NCBI GenBank assembly: GCA_963971535.1
Contig: OZ020591.1
Span: forward strand, 15,578,623 to 15,642,622
Reading direction: 5' to 3'
From: Notolepis coatsorum
Lineage: Eukaryota > Chordata > Actinopteri > Aulopiformes > Paralepididae
Length of the DNA stretch: 64,000 nucleotides
Shown here: positions 48,855-61,300 of the stretch, piece by piece
Layout: each line of letters starts with the position of its first letter
How positions within the stretch are numbered: the first letter of the stretch is position 1
Translations under genes and position numbers: made by a program
The notes under the pieces: model-generated
The model's database searches: none
What the model was told of the DNA's origin: nothing
Seen by the model: the letters and a program-made list of their open reading frames with translations, nothing else

Positions 48855-49410
48855 CCACAGGAATGCAGGCTAACTAGCCACAAGTGAATTGAATGCTAAC
48901 TGGAGGCGACCAAAACGGAGCCCACAGGAATGCAGGCTAACTAGCCACAAGTGAATTGAATGCTAACTGGAGGCGACCAAAACGGAGCCCACAGGAATGC
49001 AGGCTAACTAGCCACAAGTGAATTGAATGCTAACTGGAGGCGACCAAAACGGAGCACACAGGAATGCAGGCTAACTAGCCACAAGTGAATTGAATGCTAA
49101 CTGGTGGTGACCAAAACGGAGCCCACAGGAATGCAGGCTAACTAGCCACAAGTGAATTGAATGCTAACTGGAGGCGACCAAAACGGAGCCCACAGGAATG
49201 CAGGCTAACTAGCCACAAGTGAATTGGATGCTAACTGGAGGCGACCAAAACGGAGCCCACAGGAATGCAGGCTAACTAGCCACAAGTGAATTGAATGCTA
49301 ACTGGAGGCGACCAAAATGGAGCCCACAGGAATGCAGGCTAACTAGCCACAAGTGAATTGAATGCTAACTGGAGGCGACCAAAACGGAGCCCACAGGAAT
49401 GTAGGCTAAC
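48855..49410. repeat. 67-bp tandem repeat in the leader, about 8 copies
   Basis: ccacaggaatgcaggctaac recurs every 67 bp from 48855 to 49391, followed by actggaggcgaccaaaacgg. Very low divergence between copies. The gctaac word is shared with the 68-bp repeats and with 52808-53010. Confidence 0.93.
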
Positions 49411-49561
49411 AAGCCAGTGCTAACAGGAAGTGAACTGGCCCTAGCCAGACAAGGGCTAACTGGCTCACCACAGGCTAACTAGCCATTGCGAACAGGAACG
49501 AATAGCAGGCTACCTAGCCCGAGACTACAGCAGCGCCGGCTAACGAGCCAGTACTAACACG

Positions 49562-52096
49562 ATGTCTCACAATCATTCCCACATCACCGAGGACGAGGAT
49601 TCACCCTCGGATGATGGATTGGGAGTTTTTACACCCGACAGGGGGTTAGACTACCTAGGAGAGCGGGGAGAATATACACCCAGGGGACACCTCCCGACAC
49701 TGGGGGGATCAACCACACCAGGGCGAGATCACTCCCTGCAGTGCATAAGCCCAGGACCACATGTTCACAAGGAAGTGAGGCAAGCGAGAGCAACCTATAT
49801 ATCTCCCCGTGGTGAACACTCAGGGGTGAGAGTGACATCTACAAGGTCTCACAGACAATCACCAGACATAACAGTCACTAACTACCCAGTCTGGACCGAT
49901 AACTCTGATACACCATGGTCAATCCTCACCTTCACTGGACCGTCATTGACGAACTATGGTAGATGGGAAACAAGCATGGTAACGGCAGGAGGCTCTTACT
50001 ACCGGAACCTGAGGAAACAGGTAATGGAAATAAGGACCAAAGAGCCCCTGAAACCAGGCAAGGCAGTAATCACAGAGTGTGATTATGAGGTGTTTCACGC
50101 GGAGAAAATTGTCCATGTGACACTAAGCCAAGACCAATACAAGGAGATAAAGTCCTCACACATAAACTGGGACAGACTGGTGTCCCGTATAAAGGAACTA
50201 CTGCAGAAAAGGGAAATCTATGCTGGCCATGGTACTAAGGACATGCCCTACCGACTAGCCATAAACCTGATGTGGGGCAGGTCTCGAGGATATGGCCAAA
50301 GAGGCATATGGTTGGGGAAAGCCGTAATCAGCGCGATCTCAAGCCTAAGGAGTGCAGAGCACACGGAGATCCGTCTCATGGTGGAACCTAGGGACCATGA
50401 GGCAATAACCCTGGCCTTGGATAGAGCAGGGGAGGGTGAGGAAGACGAGGACGATGAGCCTGCATTGGTACCTCTCACTCCCCCTCCGAACCCTAAGGGG
50501 TCGGGACCCGTTCCCAGGAAAAAAAGGTCCAACTCCCAGAACTCCTCCCGAGCAGCGGAGAGAGGGAGATCATCCACACCCAGGAGACCGACAGTACAGT
50601 TCGAACCTGAAAAGGCGGAACCTGCGCGATCTCAGGCCAGGAGTATCCATAGACTTCTAGGCTGTCCCCCGGAGTCAGGGGACGACCCAGCAGGTAGCGA
50701 ACAGGAGTATACTGATCTAGATCAGGACTCAGAAATGGAGGGAGACCGGGATAGGTCAAGCTCCAGAGCATCCTCCAGGTCTTCATCTCGATCAAGATCT
50801 AGGGAGAGAGTTCGGTACCCGAGGGGCGAACCTCCTAGACCTCGAAACAAGAGAGCGAAACCGGTCAAACTGAGACCTATAGGCAAGGGGCCTACTCTGA
50901 AAGGCACCACCTTTCAGTCACCCTCGGGCTTGACCTGGAGCTCAGGATTGGAGGACGTCTCCGAAGAGAGTGAAGGAGACTTGGAAGGAAAGGAAACAGG
51001 GGATATTATGCCAGCATATCCCGTGACATGGGGAACAGCTCAGGCCTTAGCCCGGTCACCCGTGGCAGAAAAAGTGTTGTCTCACCCTGGGGTAACAGAA
51101 CCATACGAGCATGCATACTTACATGCAGGCTATGACATACTACGTGAACAGGTGTACAAGCTAGACAGGGCCATGGCTGAAATAGCCAGGAGAGAAAGAC
51201 ACTGGTTGAACGAGGCCCCGTCCATAAGCCCAATCCGAGCCCTGAGACACAGCACAGAGGAACACCGACCGGAAGTGAGCCCTCACTCCATACTAGCCCA
51301 ATCTCCCGGAGACATTTACCGACCGAGAGGAAAGAGTTCACATACAGGCAGGAGTCTGCATGACAGCACCCAATATGGAGAAAGCAACAAAGCACAAGAA
51401 TTGTTAAGCAAAACCCAAGTGCTCAAAAAACTAGCCCCAGAAATGCTTCGAGGGGAGACCCAGGCTGCTTATATCCATAGGATTGCTCAGATTTTCCATG
51501 GGTCACCTCTCTATGATGACCCGGATGCCGCTCGCATTTTGAGACACCTCAAAGGACTGGAGATCCCCGAAGGGGCTTCAATGGCCCAAATGATGGAAAT
51601 AGAAGTAAGAATCCCCGGTCAAGATCCAGGGGAAAACATGGTGGAGAAACTAATCCCACAGGTGCGAGACGGGAGCTTGTCTCTCACTGTTGCAGCAGAA
51701 TCAGTCATACGTGGAACACCTAGGCAAAGATCAGGCTTACTGCTTGAAAAGCTATTCATAGGTGTACCAGGGGGTAACCTTCTGGCAGCCAAATGCGCAG
51801 CATGGTCAGGAGACCAGTTACGTACTGAATGTATGCTGTATGACCAAGTCAAAATGCTTTCTCAACACAGATACAATAAGGGGGAAAGGAAAGGGAAGAA
51901 CCCACGAGATGAGAAGGCTCAACTTCGGCCTCCCAAAGCCCAGAAACAGCCACCAGCTAAGGCTAGAACAAGGAAAACGGAGTCTTCCGACATCAAATAC
52001 CTCTCTGCAGACGATTGGGGGGCACTAACCCCAGAACAGCAAGCAGAGATGAGGGCAAAAAGGGAGAAATCCAAAGCCCGGAAGGAGAATCAATAG
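49562..52096 (+). CDS. Gag-like protein of the outer retroelement, 844 aa, intact
   Basis: A single uninterrupted ORF from ATG 49562 (the first ATG after the leader repeats) to TAG. I do not recognise the family. Visible features: a disordered Ser/Pro-rich N-terminus; a folded-looking segment (about residues 100-275) containing the VWTDNSDTPWSILTF block; an acidic run (about 289-300, GEEDEDDE); a Pro-rich link; a Ser-Arg repeat (about 394-425, RSSSRASSRSSSRSRSRERV); a helical segment (about 615-765) that could be capsid-like; and a strongly basic Lys/Arg-rich C-terminus (about 770-810). There is no zinc knuckle, protease or polymerase motif. Position after an LTR-like sequence and leader, size and composition point to a structural Gag-type protein; the basic tail could bind RNA. 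Conservation of the frame amid so much decay is notable. It could be a domesticated gag, but nothing shows this. Confidence 0.6.
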   Translation: MSHNHSHITEDEDSPSDDGLGVFTPDRGLDYLGERGEYTPRGHLPTLGGSTTPGRDHSLQCISPGPHVHKEVRQARATYISPRGEHSGVRVTSTRSHRQSPDITVTNYPVWTDNSDTPWSILTFTGPSLTNYGRWETSMVTAGGSYYRNLRKQVMEIRTKEPLKPGKAVITECDYEVFHAEKIVHVTLSQDQYKEIKSSHINWDRLVSRIKELLQKREIYAGHGTKDMPYRLAINLMWGRSRGYGQRGIWLGKAVISAISSLRSAEHTEIRLMVEPRDHEAITLALDRAGEGEEDEDDEPALVPLTPPPNPKGSGPVPRKKRSNSQNSSRAAERGRSSTPRRPTVQFEPEKAEPARSQARSIHRLLGCPPESGDDPAGSEQEYTDLDQDSEMEGDRDRSSSRASSRSSSRSRSRERVRYPRGEPPRPRNKRAKPVKLRPIGKGPTLKGTTFQSPSGLTWSSGLEDVSEESEGDLEGKETGDIMPAYPVTWGTAQALARSPVAEKVLSHPGVTEPYEHAYLHAGYDILREQVYKLDRAMAEIARRERHWLNEAPSISPIRALRHSTEEHRPEVSPHSILAQSPGDIYRPRGKSSHTGRSLHDSTQYGESNKAQELLSKTQVLKKLAPEMLRGETQAAYIHRIAQIFHGSPLYDDPDAARILRHLKGLEIPEGASMAQMMEIEVRIPGQDPGENMVEKLIPQVRDGSLSLTVAAESVIRGTPRQRSGLLLEKLFIGVPGGNLLAAKCAAWSGDQLRTECMLYDQVKMLSQHRYNKGERKGKNPRDEKAQLRPPKAQKQPPAKARTRKTESSDIKYLSADDWGALTPEQQAEMRAKREKSKARKENQ

Positions 52097-52807
52097 TATC
52101 CTTACCTTCTGGGGCCCTGACACGTGACACTCAAGCAAGTGCACACTGCACTTGACATTCAGCTCATCTGTCAAGAGGAATGATATATAGTGTTATTGTC
52201 ATTTAGGAAGAAACATGACATAGAATGCTACATTCATTCTGTATACATTTTAAGTATACTATGTAAAGACATCTGTCATTTCTCTAAACCAGAGTAAAGA
52301 CAAAGAAAAATTTGTAATCTATTTCATTCAAGGCAAAGGGGATTTCCTGACAGCAACCATCTGGTAGGTTAGCACCCGTACCAACCATATCAGCTGCATG
52401 AGATGTACACTCACCAGCGCCTGGGCTTTATACTAATTGAATAGGTAATAACAGCCAAGAGAATATGAACTTAATTGACTGCGGTCAGGTGCCTCTGGAG
52501 TAAAATTTATTACAGATTTGAGTTAAAACCTTACTCAAGATTGGTCTTATCAGCAAGCACACCTCTCCAACCAAGACTCCTCCTAAGTGCTCGAGATCTG
52601 GAACAATGAGTGACGTAGAGGTCTGCAAAGCGCAGCAGACAGCCTAAGAGGTAAAAAATCTATCAGGAACAAGAGAGGGTTCATAAGAAACCACTTGAAG
52701 TGGCGTTTACTCGCGACTAACAGGGCTAGGGAGCCCTAAAGTCACTTGAACTTGAAGTAACTAAATGCTTACTTAAAGTCAGAACTTAAGTAGAACAACT
52801 CTACTTT
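52097..52807. other. Unassigned sequence after the gag-like ORF
   Basis: No protease, RT or RNase H motif is readable in any frame. I expected pol here and it is absent. Confidence 0.55.
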
Positions 52808-53010
52808 GTGAATAGCAGGCTAACTAGCCATTGCGAACAGGAGCGAATAGCTGGCTAACTAGCCATTGCGAACAGGAGCGAATAGCTGGCTAACTAGCCA
52901 TTGCGAACAGGAGTGAATAGCTGGCTAACTAGCCATTGCGAACAGGAGCGAATAGCTGACTAACTAGCCATTGCGAACAGGAGCTAATAGTAGGCTAACT
53001 AGCCATTGCT
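52808..53010. repeat. Leader-type tandem repeat, about 6 copies, downstream of gag
   Basis: gaatagcaggctaactagcc and attgcgaacaggagc repeat every 35 bp. The same words occur once at 49471-49510 just before the gag start. A leader-derived block is thus present a second time. Confidence 0.9.
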
Positions 53011-53023
53011 AACAGTATCTGAA

Positions 53024-53159
53024 AGCAGGACTGAAACTACTGGAGGAAGCGGGTCTAATGGCCCAATACTCTGTACCCTACCAGCCCAATACGAACGGGG
53101 TGGCAGAGAGAGCTGTACGCTCTATAAAGGATCAGATGATCAAAGTGAATATGTTGTGA
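53024..53159 (+). pseudogene. Integrase core scrap
   Basis: The frame reads YLKAGLKLLEEAGLMAQYSV and PYQPNTNGVAERAVRSIKDQ, then a stop. P-x-Q-P-x-x-N-G-x-x-E-R-x-x-x-x-x-K is the third catalytic block (Glu) of retroviral/LTR-type integrases. The zinc-binding region and the two Asp blocks are absent. It differs from the BEL/Pao integrase nearby (which has NAPHFGGTWEREV), so it comes from another element, possibly the outer one. Confidence 0.65.
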
Positions 53160-53189
53160 TCCTGGAATGAACCGACCTCCCTCCTTAGG

Positions 53190-53806
53190 ATACACCAAGG
53201 AGACCGACAGTACAGTTCGGACCGGAAGGATCAGAACCTGCCCTATCTCGGGCCAGGAGCATTCTTAGACGGGGGGGCTGTCCCCCGGAGTCAGTGGACG
53301 ACGCAACGAATAGCAAACAGGAATATACTGATCCAGATCAGAACTCAGAAATGGAGGAAGACCGGGATAGGTCAAGCTCCAGAGCATCCTCAAGGTCCTC
53401 ATCTAGATCAAGATCTAGGGAGAGAGTTCGGTACCCAAGGGATGAACCTCCTAGACCGAACAAGAGAGCTAAGCAAGCCAAACTGAGACCTATCAGCAAG
53501 AGGCCTTCTCTGGAAGCTCTCCTGGAGCTCAGGATTGGAGGAGAATGGGCAGGCGATGAAACAGGGGATATTATGCCCGCATATCCTGTGACATGGAGAC
53601 AGAGAGACATCGGCCTGGACCCAGGTTACAGGGCGACGAGAGCCCTGAATGGACCTGAAAGAGAGAAAAGAAATGAGTCCTCTGTGGACTATATCTGTGA
53701 TGTCCTGCGTGGCCTACGGACAGGGTCACACGACCAGGCCAACCACACTTCGATAGAGGACTGCTGCTACAATTCTCTGGGACCCGTGGGGTCGCCCGAG
53801 AAGTGA
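53190..53806 (+). pseudogene. Second, diverged partial copy of the gag-like coding region
   Basis: 53190-53605 matches 50572-51040 of the gag-like ORF: ggagaccgacagtacagttc, the QEYTDxDQxSEME block, the Ser-Arg repeat and ETGDIMPAYPVTW. The N-terminal part is missing. After VTW the sequence departs (RQRDIGLDPGYRA onward) and runs open to 53806. Small deletions relative to the first copy include one inside the linker after KRPS. An open frame of 170 codons starts at 53294, but it is a fragment. Confidence 0.75.
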
Positions 53807-53860
53807 CAATTTGACCTACCTCAAACTACGGGAGAGATCCAAGAGATCAGAGGGGGTGAC
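53807..53860. other. Outer-element sequence up to the BEL/Pao insertion point
   Basis: Ends agatcagagggggtgac. The last five bases (gtgac) are the left TSD of the BEL/Pao element. The agaggggg is reminiscent of the purine tract at 63148-63155. Confidence 0.7.
53856..53860. repeat. Left TSD (gtgac) of the BEL/Pao element
   Basis: Identical to 62850-62854. Five-base duplications are usual for BEL/Pao. Confidence 0.92.
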
Positions 53861-55175
53861 TGTTGTGAAGGGCCAGATTAAACCGAATATATATATTTAT
53901 TTATATATATATATTTAATTGTATTTGTATATTCTCTAATATTCCCTGATATCCCTTGTATATTCCTTGTACAATATGCATTGAATATCCATTCTAGCCT
54001 ACTGAACATCCCATAATAGTCTCCATTCTACTATTGGTCGAGACCTTGGTGCCAGGCTGCCATACCCCTCAGACCCAGTTCAAACGTACCGCTCCACATG
54101 TACGAACAAGTCCTAGTTCCGCGTAGGAATCTGGCTACCGCACCACTAATGGGACTATTTGTTCATAGTGCGTATATATACTGCGCTACTAAAGTAGGAC
54201 TTTCTTTTCAGTCCAGTTTCTTACCCTCCAATAGAGTCACAGACGTAAAGCCTCCCCGCGACGCCACGTGTGGGAGTAAGGCCAAGTTCGCCTACCATCG
54301 GTATTGAGACATCGTGTATATTAATATTTGAATAGTCATATTTGGCACTATATCGTCGAGTTGGACGTAGTCTATTAAGCTAATAATAGTCTGTTAATAT
54401 ATAGTGCTTCGTGCGGTGAGAATACTACCGTAGTCAGTACCCCATCGACAGCCCGCCTTCCCAGGCACGGATTATGCTTTGGATACTTTGATTATTCCAT
54501 GGATAAAGACCCCCGACACTGCCGTGTGTTGGAACCCCCCCCCCTCGAGAGGACGCAAGGTGAGGAGACGCTCTGCAAGACGAGGTCGCTTCACGTCTCT
54601 CCCCCGTGGACCGGAGAGAGCCGGCCCACAAAGAGTCCACCTGCTTTCATCTGTGGTCCAAGGATCGCCGGCGCATTGAACGGCACTACAGTGGGTTCAC
54701 CTGGGATACCCTTGGCCGGACGAGGCAGCCGGATTCTACCCCCCCCCCCTCCTACTCCTGTCGGCTTACAAGCGACCGGATTAACCCCCTCTAGTGTATC
54801 TAGTATATAATCATTAAAGTATCATTGCTGTTATTCCTTAACTATTCCAGGTCGTATATTTACCACCTGCGCCTTCAGAGATTGGACATTCTCTATTGAT
54901 ATACCGACGAATACTCTTTGCCATAAAAGTGCATACTATTTCAATTCATAAATGTAATTAAGTGATTAAGTGCTTATTCTACACACCATCGCTGTGTAGA
55001 AATAAAGACCTGTTTCTAATTCGTACATTTGTGTTGGATCCGTTTCATCTACGTGAGAGTGTTCATGATAATATATTTATGCCGTGTACTGGGTGGCCGA
55101 ATATTAAGTACAAAGGTAGTGGTAGTAAGTATCATATCTAGTAATACAGTCAGGGAATTGTACCCCTCAGTTACA
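53861..55175 (+). promoter_or_regulatory. 5' LTR of the BEL/Pao element (1315 bp)
   Basis: Starts tgttgtgaagggccagatta and ends cccctcagttaca. A TATA-like tatatata at 54173-54180 and AATAAA at 55001-55006 are present. Compared with the 3' LTR it lacks 116 bp (between 54447 and 54448) and differs at very few bases, e.g. gattattcc versus gattactcc near 54490. The ORFs inside it (54098-54307, 54479-54810) are non-coding coincidences. Confidence 0.95.
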
Positions 55176-55177
55176 AT

Positions 55178-55194
55178 TGGTCCTTCGAGCCGGA
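55178..55194 (+). other. Primer binding site complementary to tRNA-Tyr 3' end
   Basis: tggtccttcgagccgga starts two bases after the LTR. It is the exact complement of the 3' end of vertebrate tRNA-Tyr (..tccggctcgaagga plus CCA) for 17 bases. It primes minus-strand synthesis. Confidence 0.88.
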
Positions 55195-55387
55195 GGGTAA
55201 TTAGTGTAATATTAATATAGTGTTATTAATATTGAAATGGCCTATGATGAACACTCCACGAAACGATCCTCCTAACCAACGCCCGCAGCGCGAATGACGG
55301 CTCCCTCAGTACTTAGAGGCTTACGCTGTCAGTCAACAACCTAGTCTTCTACTAACAGTAAACGCGGTAAAACTAGAAAGTAAAAGT

Positions 55388-58300
55388 ATGTCTAACCCCA
55401 ACGCCCAGACTACCCCGACCATAGAGGCCCCTACGGGCTCTAATGTAACTGACCAAGTTCACGGTGGGGACCAGTGGGAACCAGACATGACTTCACATCC
55501 CGCCAGTACTGAAGAAGTAGTCCCCGATGAGTCCCGGGAGGAATACAACGCTACCGAGAGAGAACTCGGCACGGAAGAAGACGGGGAGAGCACCGTGGAG
55601 ATAGAGCTCCAAGGCTCCGCAAGGAGTACCCCGAGGGAAGGCTCCCCTATACAACCGCCTTCTCCCAGCGAGGCAGAGAGGACCCTACAGCAGGCCTTCC
55701 TCATCAGCCTGAACGCCGCTGCTGAACGCGACCGACTGCAGATCCAGCAGCGAAGCGAACACGAGCAGATACGTCTAGAAATAAGACGCATTCAGATGGA
55801 AGAGAATGTGGCCCGAGAACGAGCCGGTGCTCAACGGGACGCAGCGCGCGACAGACAGCAGTCGCAACTAATAGAACAGCTGATCAGACGGACAACACCC
55901 TCTCCCTCCGCCAGAGGCTCCAGGAACTCGTCTAGACACACCTCCAGGGCGGCATCCCCTAGCCGAGTAAACAACCCTGAACTTGACCAACAGACGAGGT
56001 CTATACCCCCCACAGACCACCTCCCCCCACCGGTCCAAGCGAGACCTAGCAACCGGGAAGGAGCAGCATATCCTGTGGAGAGGCTAAACCAGAGACTACA
56101 AGCACTGGATGACCTAACTGAAGACGAAGAGGAAGAGGAGGAGAAACACGCCCGAAGACAGCACAGTACTCTACCGGACCAGGAGGTCCGGTACAGCCCA
56201 GGCTATACTCCCGCGGAGCTGCGCTACAGACCCCCGACTCTATACACGGGTGAGCACGACGCACGACCCGCACCGAGGAACAGCACCTGGACAAGCGGGC
56301 CATGGTACACTGCCGGTACCAGCCCATACCAAGGAGCGGGAGGAGACTCGCCTAGGAGGCCTCTCCCCCAACGCTCGCCGATGTATCCACAGTCAGCGTC
56401 ATACATTGGCACGCCTATGGTACCCGACTTCACCCAAGAGAACCGGGCCCAGTATACAGAACTCCGCATGTGTCTGGAGACCATGTTGGTGGATGTATTG
56501 GATGAACGCCACAAATACGCCATCCTACTGAAGCACTTAAAGGTACCCCGCGCACATAATATAGCGCTCGCCTACGCGACTTCCACCACCCCATACACAG
56601 CAGCGCTGGTAGCATTGGACCAGAGGTATGGGCGCATATGGGATTACGTGATCCAGGAGATCCGACACATCGACCGCTTACCCCCAGCAATAGACAATCG
56701 AGCACTGGACGACCTGTCCATCAGAGTGCAGTCCCTGGTAGGGATGTTGGGAGCGCAAAGAGAGAAGGGGAGGCATGAACTTTACGCCAACTCAAATGTG
56801 GAAAGGATCCTGGAGAAGCTGCCGCCCGCTCGTCAGGAGCGCTTTAGGCGGCAGAGGGACCACAGAGACCCGAATGGCCCCGAACCGAACCTCCTCGATC
56901 TAGCAGACTTCCTGGCGAGAGAAGTCAGCAGCCTATGGCTAGATACATTCGGACGGAGCACCCCTGGCTCCAGAGAAGGAACCAGACGACTAAATGATGG
57001 AAGAAGATCGGTGACTGTGATGCACCAATCGGAGTCAGTACCGAGCAGCAGGAGCCACAGTACCCCCTCCAGAACGGAGAAGTGGAAGATAGTGTGCCCC
57101 TACTGTGAGAAAGAACACTGGCTAGCGCAATGTGACTCCTTCCCCAAGCTGAACGCGGAGGAAGCAGGTCAATGGATAAAGTCCAACAAGCGCTGTTTTC
57201 GCTGTGCGCGCTCACACATGGCAGCCGAATGCCGCTTAAAGAAAAGGTGCACCAAGTGCGATGGAGCCCATCTGGACATACTTCACGACAGTAACAGACG
57301 GCGCCCTTCACCTGCACCATCCAGCCGCAAAGCGAGCGTCATGTACATCGATCCCGCCAGCAGCAGTGGAGCCCGAGTACTCCTAAAAGTAGTGCGTGTG
57401 ACACTAAGCTACCAGAATAAAGTCCTGGACACTTACGCCGTCCTCGATGACGGGTCAGAGAAGACCCTGCTGCTCGCCTCCGCTGCGGCCCAGCTAGGGC
57501 TGCGGGGAAGCGAAACCCAAATGACAATTCGGACAATAAGACGAGATTTGAAGACGATAAAGGGCGAGAATGTCTCATTCTCTATCGCAGCAAGCGGCCA
57601 GCCTGAGCGACGGTACCAGATTGCAGACGCTTTCACCAGCCAAGAAATAGGACTGTCGCGGTACACATACCCCGTCGCCAAGCTGATGGAGAAATATGCA
57701 CATCTGCGCAAGTTACCGATCCCGCTCATAGACAATGCTATGCCGACCCTGTTGATAGGCTCCGACCATGCAGACCTCATTGTCCCGATAGACCGGGTTC
57801 ATACCGGACCCCGAGGCTGCCCTGCAGCAGTCGAGACCCGTTTGGGATGGACTCTCCAAGGCCCGCTCGCCAAATCTCTCAACCGAAGTACAGCCACTAG
57901 ATGTCTCCACTCCCGAGTCACAGAGGGAGAAACCGCACTCCTGCAACACGTAGAGCGGCTATGGACCCTGGAACAAATGCCCTTTAAGAACGGAAAGAAA
58001 GACATTCGCTCTAAAGATGACATTTACGCAATTCACCTCCTCGAGACAGGGACCAAGAGAGTCCCGGTCAACGGCGTGTTGAGATACGCCACGCCACTCC
58101 TGCGGCGAGAAGGAATGCCTACTTTCCACGCCAAGACAGACGCCACAGAACGGTACCTGCTGAACACGGAGCGGCGCTTAGCCAAGAACCCCGCCCAAGA
58201 GAGTGTATACCGCGCTGAGATTGAGAAGCTCATCACAGCGGGACACGTCACAAAGATGGACATTAAAGAGGCTGACCAGACCACTGAATCGTGGTACGTG

Positions 58301-61300
58301 CCCCACCACAAGGTCCATCACAACGGTAAAGACCGCATAGTATTTAACTGCAGCTACCAGATCGGATCCCAAAATCTAAATAAAGAGTTACTGCCCGGTC
58401 CCACACTCGGCCCCTCCCTACTCGGCGTTCTACTCCGCTTCCGCCAGGAAAAGGTGGCCATCAGCGGGGACATTAAAGGAATGTTCCTGCAGGTGAGATT
58501 AGTAGAGGCGGACAAGCCCCTGTTACGGTTCCTATGGAGAGAGAAGCCAGGAGATGAGCACCCAGCCATCTACCAATGGGAAGTCCTCCCCTTCGGAACG
58601 ACGTGCAGCCCCTGCTGTGCGACATTTGCACTACAGAAACATGTAGCAGAGGACCCAGCAGCGGACGAAGAGGTCCGACACAGCGTAAAGAACAGCTTCT
58701 ACGTAGACAACTGTCTACAAAGCCTTTCAAACGAGGAAGAAGCCGAGGTTCTCCTGATTAAACTCCGCGCCTCATTGATCAAAGGCGGCTTTGATCTCAG
58801 GCAGTGGGCCAGCAGAGATCCGCAAGTACTGCGCAGCCTCTCCTCCGAGGACAAGGCAGCCAGCAGCGAGACCTGGATGGCTACAATCCCGGGAGAAGCC
58901 CAGGAGATGACCCTGGGATTGGTGTGGCGATTCAAAACAGATTCGCTTCACTACAGACACAAGCCCCTGACTACGGAGCAGGGAAGGCCGGCGGCGGCGC
59001 CGACCACCAGACGGAGTGTGTACACAACACTCGCCCGACAATATGACCCGCTAGGATGTATTCTACCGTACACCACCAGGGCAAAAATGATTGTACGAGC
59101 ATTGTGGGACAAGGACCAGGGCTGGGACGACCCCATTCCCGCACACCTTGCATCCACCTGGAGAGAGTGGGAGATGGAGCTCCACTCACTCCCAGGCGTT
59201 AATATGCGCCGAAGCTACTTCCCACCCACGGTGAGGCCAGAGACATGTAAAATGGACTTACACGTCTTCAGTGACGCCTCAGAGGTCGCATACGGATCAG
59301 TAGCCTACTTGCGGGCCCAAGACCAGGGGGGAGAGATCTACACAGCATTTGTCCTCGCCCGCTCGAGAATAGCCCCACGCAAGCAACAATCTATCCCACG
59401 TCTAGAGCTCTGCGCAGCCCTAGCCGGAGCGCACCTAGCCACGCTCATCCAACGTGAGCTCACCATACCGGTGTCTAGAACAATCCTGTGGTCAGATTCC
59501 ACGACGGTACTCGCCTGGATCAAATCGGACTCATGCAAGTACAAAGTCTTCGTGGGAGTCAGAGTCACCGAGATTCAAGACTTAACCGAAGAGTTAACCG
59601 GAGAAACAGAGTGGCGCTACGTTGATACAAAACAGAACCCAGCTGACGTCATCACCCGGGGGATGCCCCTGTATGACCTCACCCGTCGCAATGTCTACAG
59701 TGACGGCCCCGCATTCCTAAGACTCCCGGAAGGACAGTGGCCCATGCCTATCCCGAGGGAAGCAAGTCCAGAGGAGGTGGAAATTAAGAAGTCTGTGTTC
59801 TGTGGATTGAGCACCGTAGCCTCCACCGACCCTAACATAAACGATTGCACGTCCATAGAGAGTGCACAACAAAGAACATTCCTGCGGTACCACCCGGAGT
59901 GCAAGTCCCCCGCTGATATGTCAGCAGCTAACTACGAGGAAGCAGAATTGCTTCTACTGCAGCGAGCCCAGAGAGACTCGTTCCCCGATGAATTGGCCTG
60001 TCTACAGGGAGGAAAGCCCGTCCCATCCGACAGCAGATTAATTCATCTGGCCCCCGAGAGCGACGCTCATACCCTCATCAGAGTGGGTGGTCGCCTACGC
60101 AGAGCCCCCAATCTACCGGATGACATTAAATACCCGATCGTATTGAACAGCCGACACAAGGTCACAGAGCTGATTATAAAGAAATACGATGAGGATGTAC
60201 ATCACGCAGGAGCAGAAAGAGTCTTCGCGGAAATCAGACGTCGTTACTGGATCCTACAAGGAAGAGAGGCGGTACGACGCTTCCAGCGAACATGTCTAGA
60301 CTGCCGCAAGTGGCGCGCGCAGCCCAGCATACCAAGGATGGCTGACCTTCCTCCATGTCGCCTCCGAATCGGTGACAAGCCATTCCACTCAACGGGTATG
60401 GACTGCTTTGGCCCGCTGCACATAAAGAAAGGAAGAGGAACCGAGAAGCGGTGGGGTATTGTATTCAAATGCATGACCACCAGAGCGATACACATCGAGC
60501 TTCTCCCGACCATGAGCACAGACTCATTCCTTATGGCCTTCCGTAGATTCACATCACGGAAAGGAAGACCGTCTACCCTATTGTCCGATCATGGGACAAA
60601 CTTCAAAGGCGGCGAAAGAGAGCTGAGAGAGAGCTTCCAAGCTATGGGCCCAGAACTTAAGACCCACCTCGCTCCAGCACAGGTTGATTTCCAATTCAAC
60701 CCCCCAAACGCACCCCACTTCGGTGGCACTTGGGAACGAGAAGTGCGCTCCATAAAGACAGCCCTGTACGCAGTACTTGGGGCCCAGACTGTGGCGGAAG
60801 AAGTCCTAATGACAGTCCTCACGGAGATTGAGGGAGTACTTAACTCGAAGCCCCTCGGATATGTCTCCAGTGATGTGGCGGATATCGACCCAGTTACCCC
60901 CAACACACTCCTGATGGGGCGGCTAGATCCTGCATTACCCCAGACAATGTACCGGCCTGAAGAAGCGAACGGCCGACGAATGTGGAGGTACAGCCAAGTA
61001 TTAGCCGACAAGTTTTGGAACAGTTTCCTACTGCACTACCTACCGTCTCTACAGACCCGCCAGAAGTGGGTAAAGGAGAGAGACAATTTGACAGAAGGAA
61101 CAGTCGTCATGATTATTGATCAATCACTGCCCAGAGCTATGTGGCCGGCCGGCCGCGTAAGCAAAGTGATCACCGGTGCCGACGGCAAGGTCCGAGCAGC
61201 TGAAGTGCTCGTCCAGGGTCGCACTTACACCCGTCCCGTGGCAAGGCTCATAGAACTGCCTCGACTCCCAGACACAATCGATGATGACCATGACCCTACA

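Noticed and set aside
53851-53865. LTR at 53861 as the 3' LTR of the upstream gag element
   Set aside because: A purine tract precedes it, but the exact gtgac duplication at 53856 and 62850 shows a separate insertion bounded by these two LTRs.
54098-54810. ORFs repeated at 61656-62484
   Set aside because: They fall inside the BEL/Pao LTRs and are duplicated only because the LTRs are.
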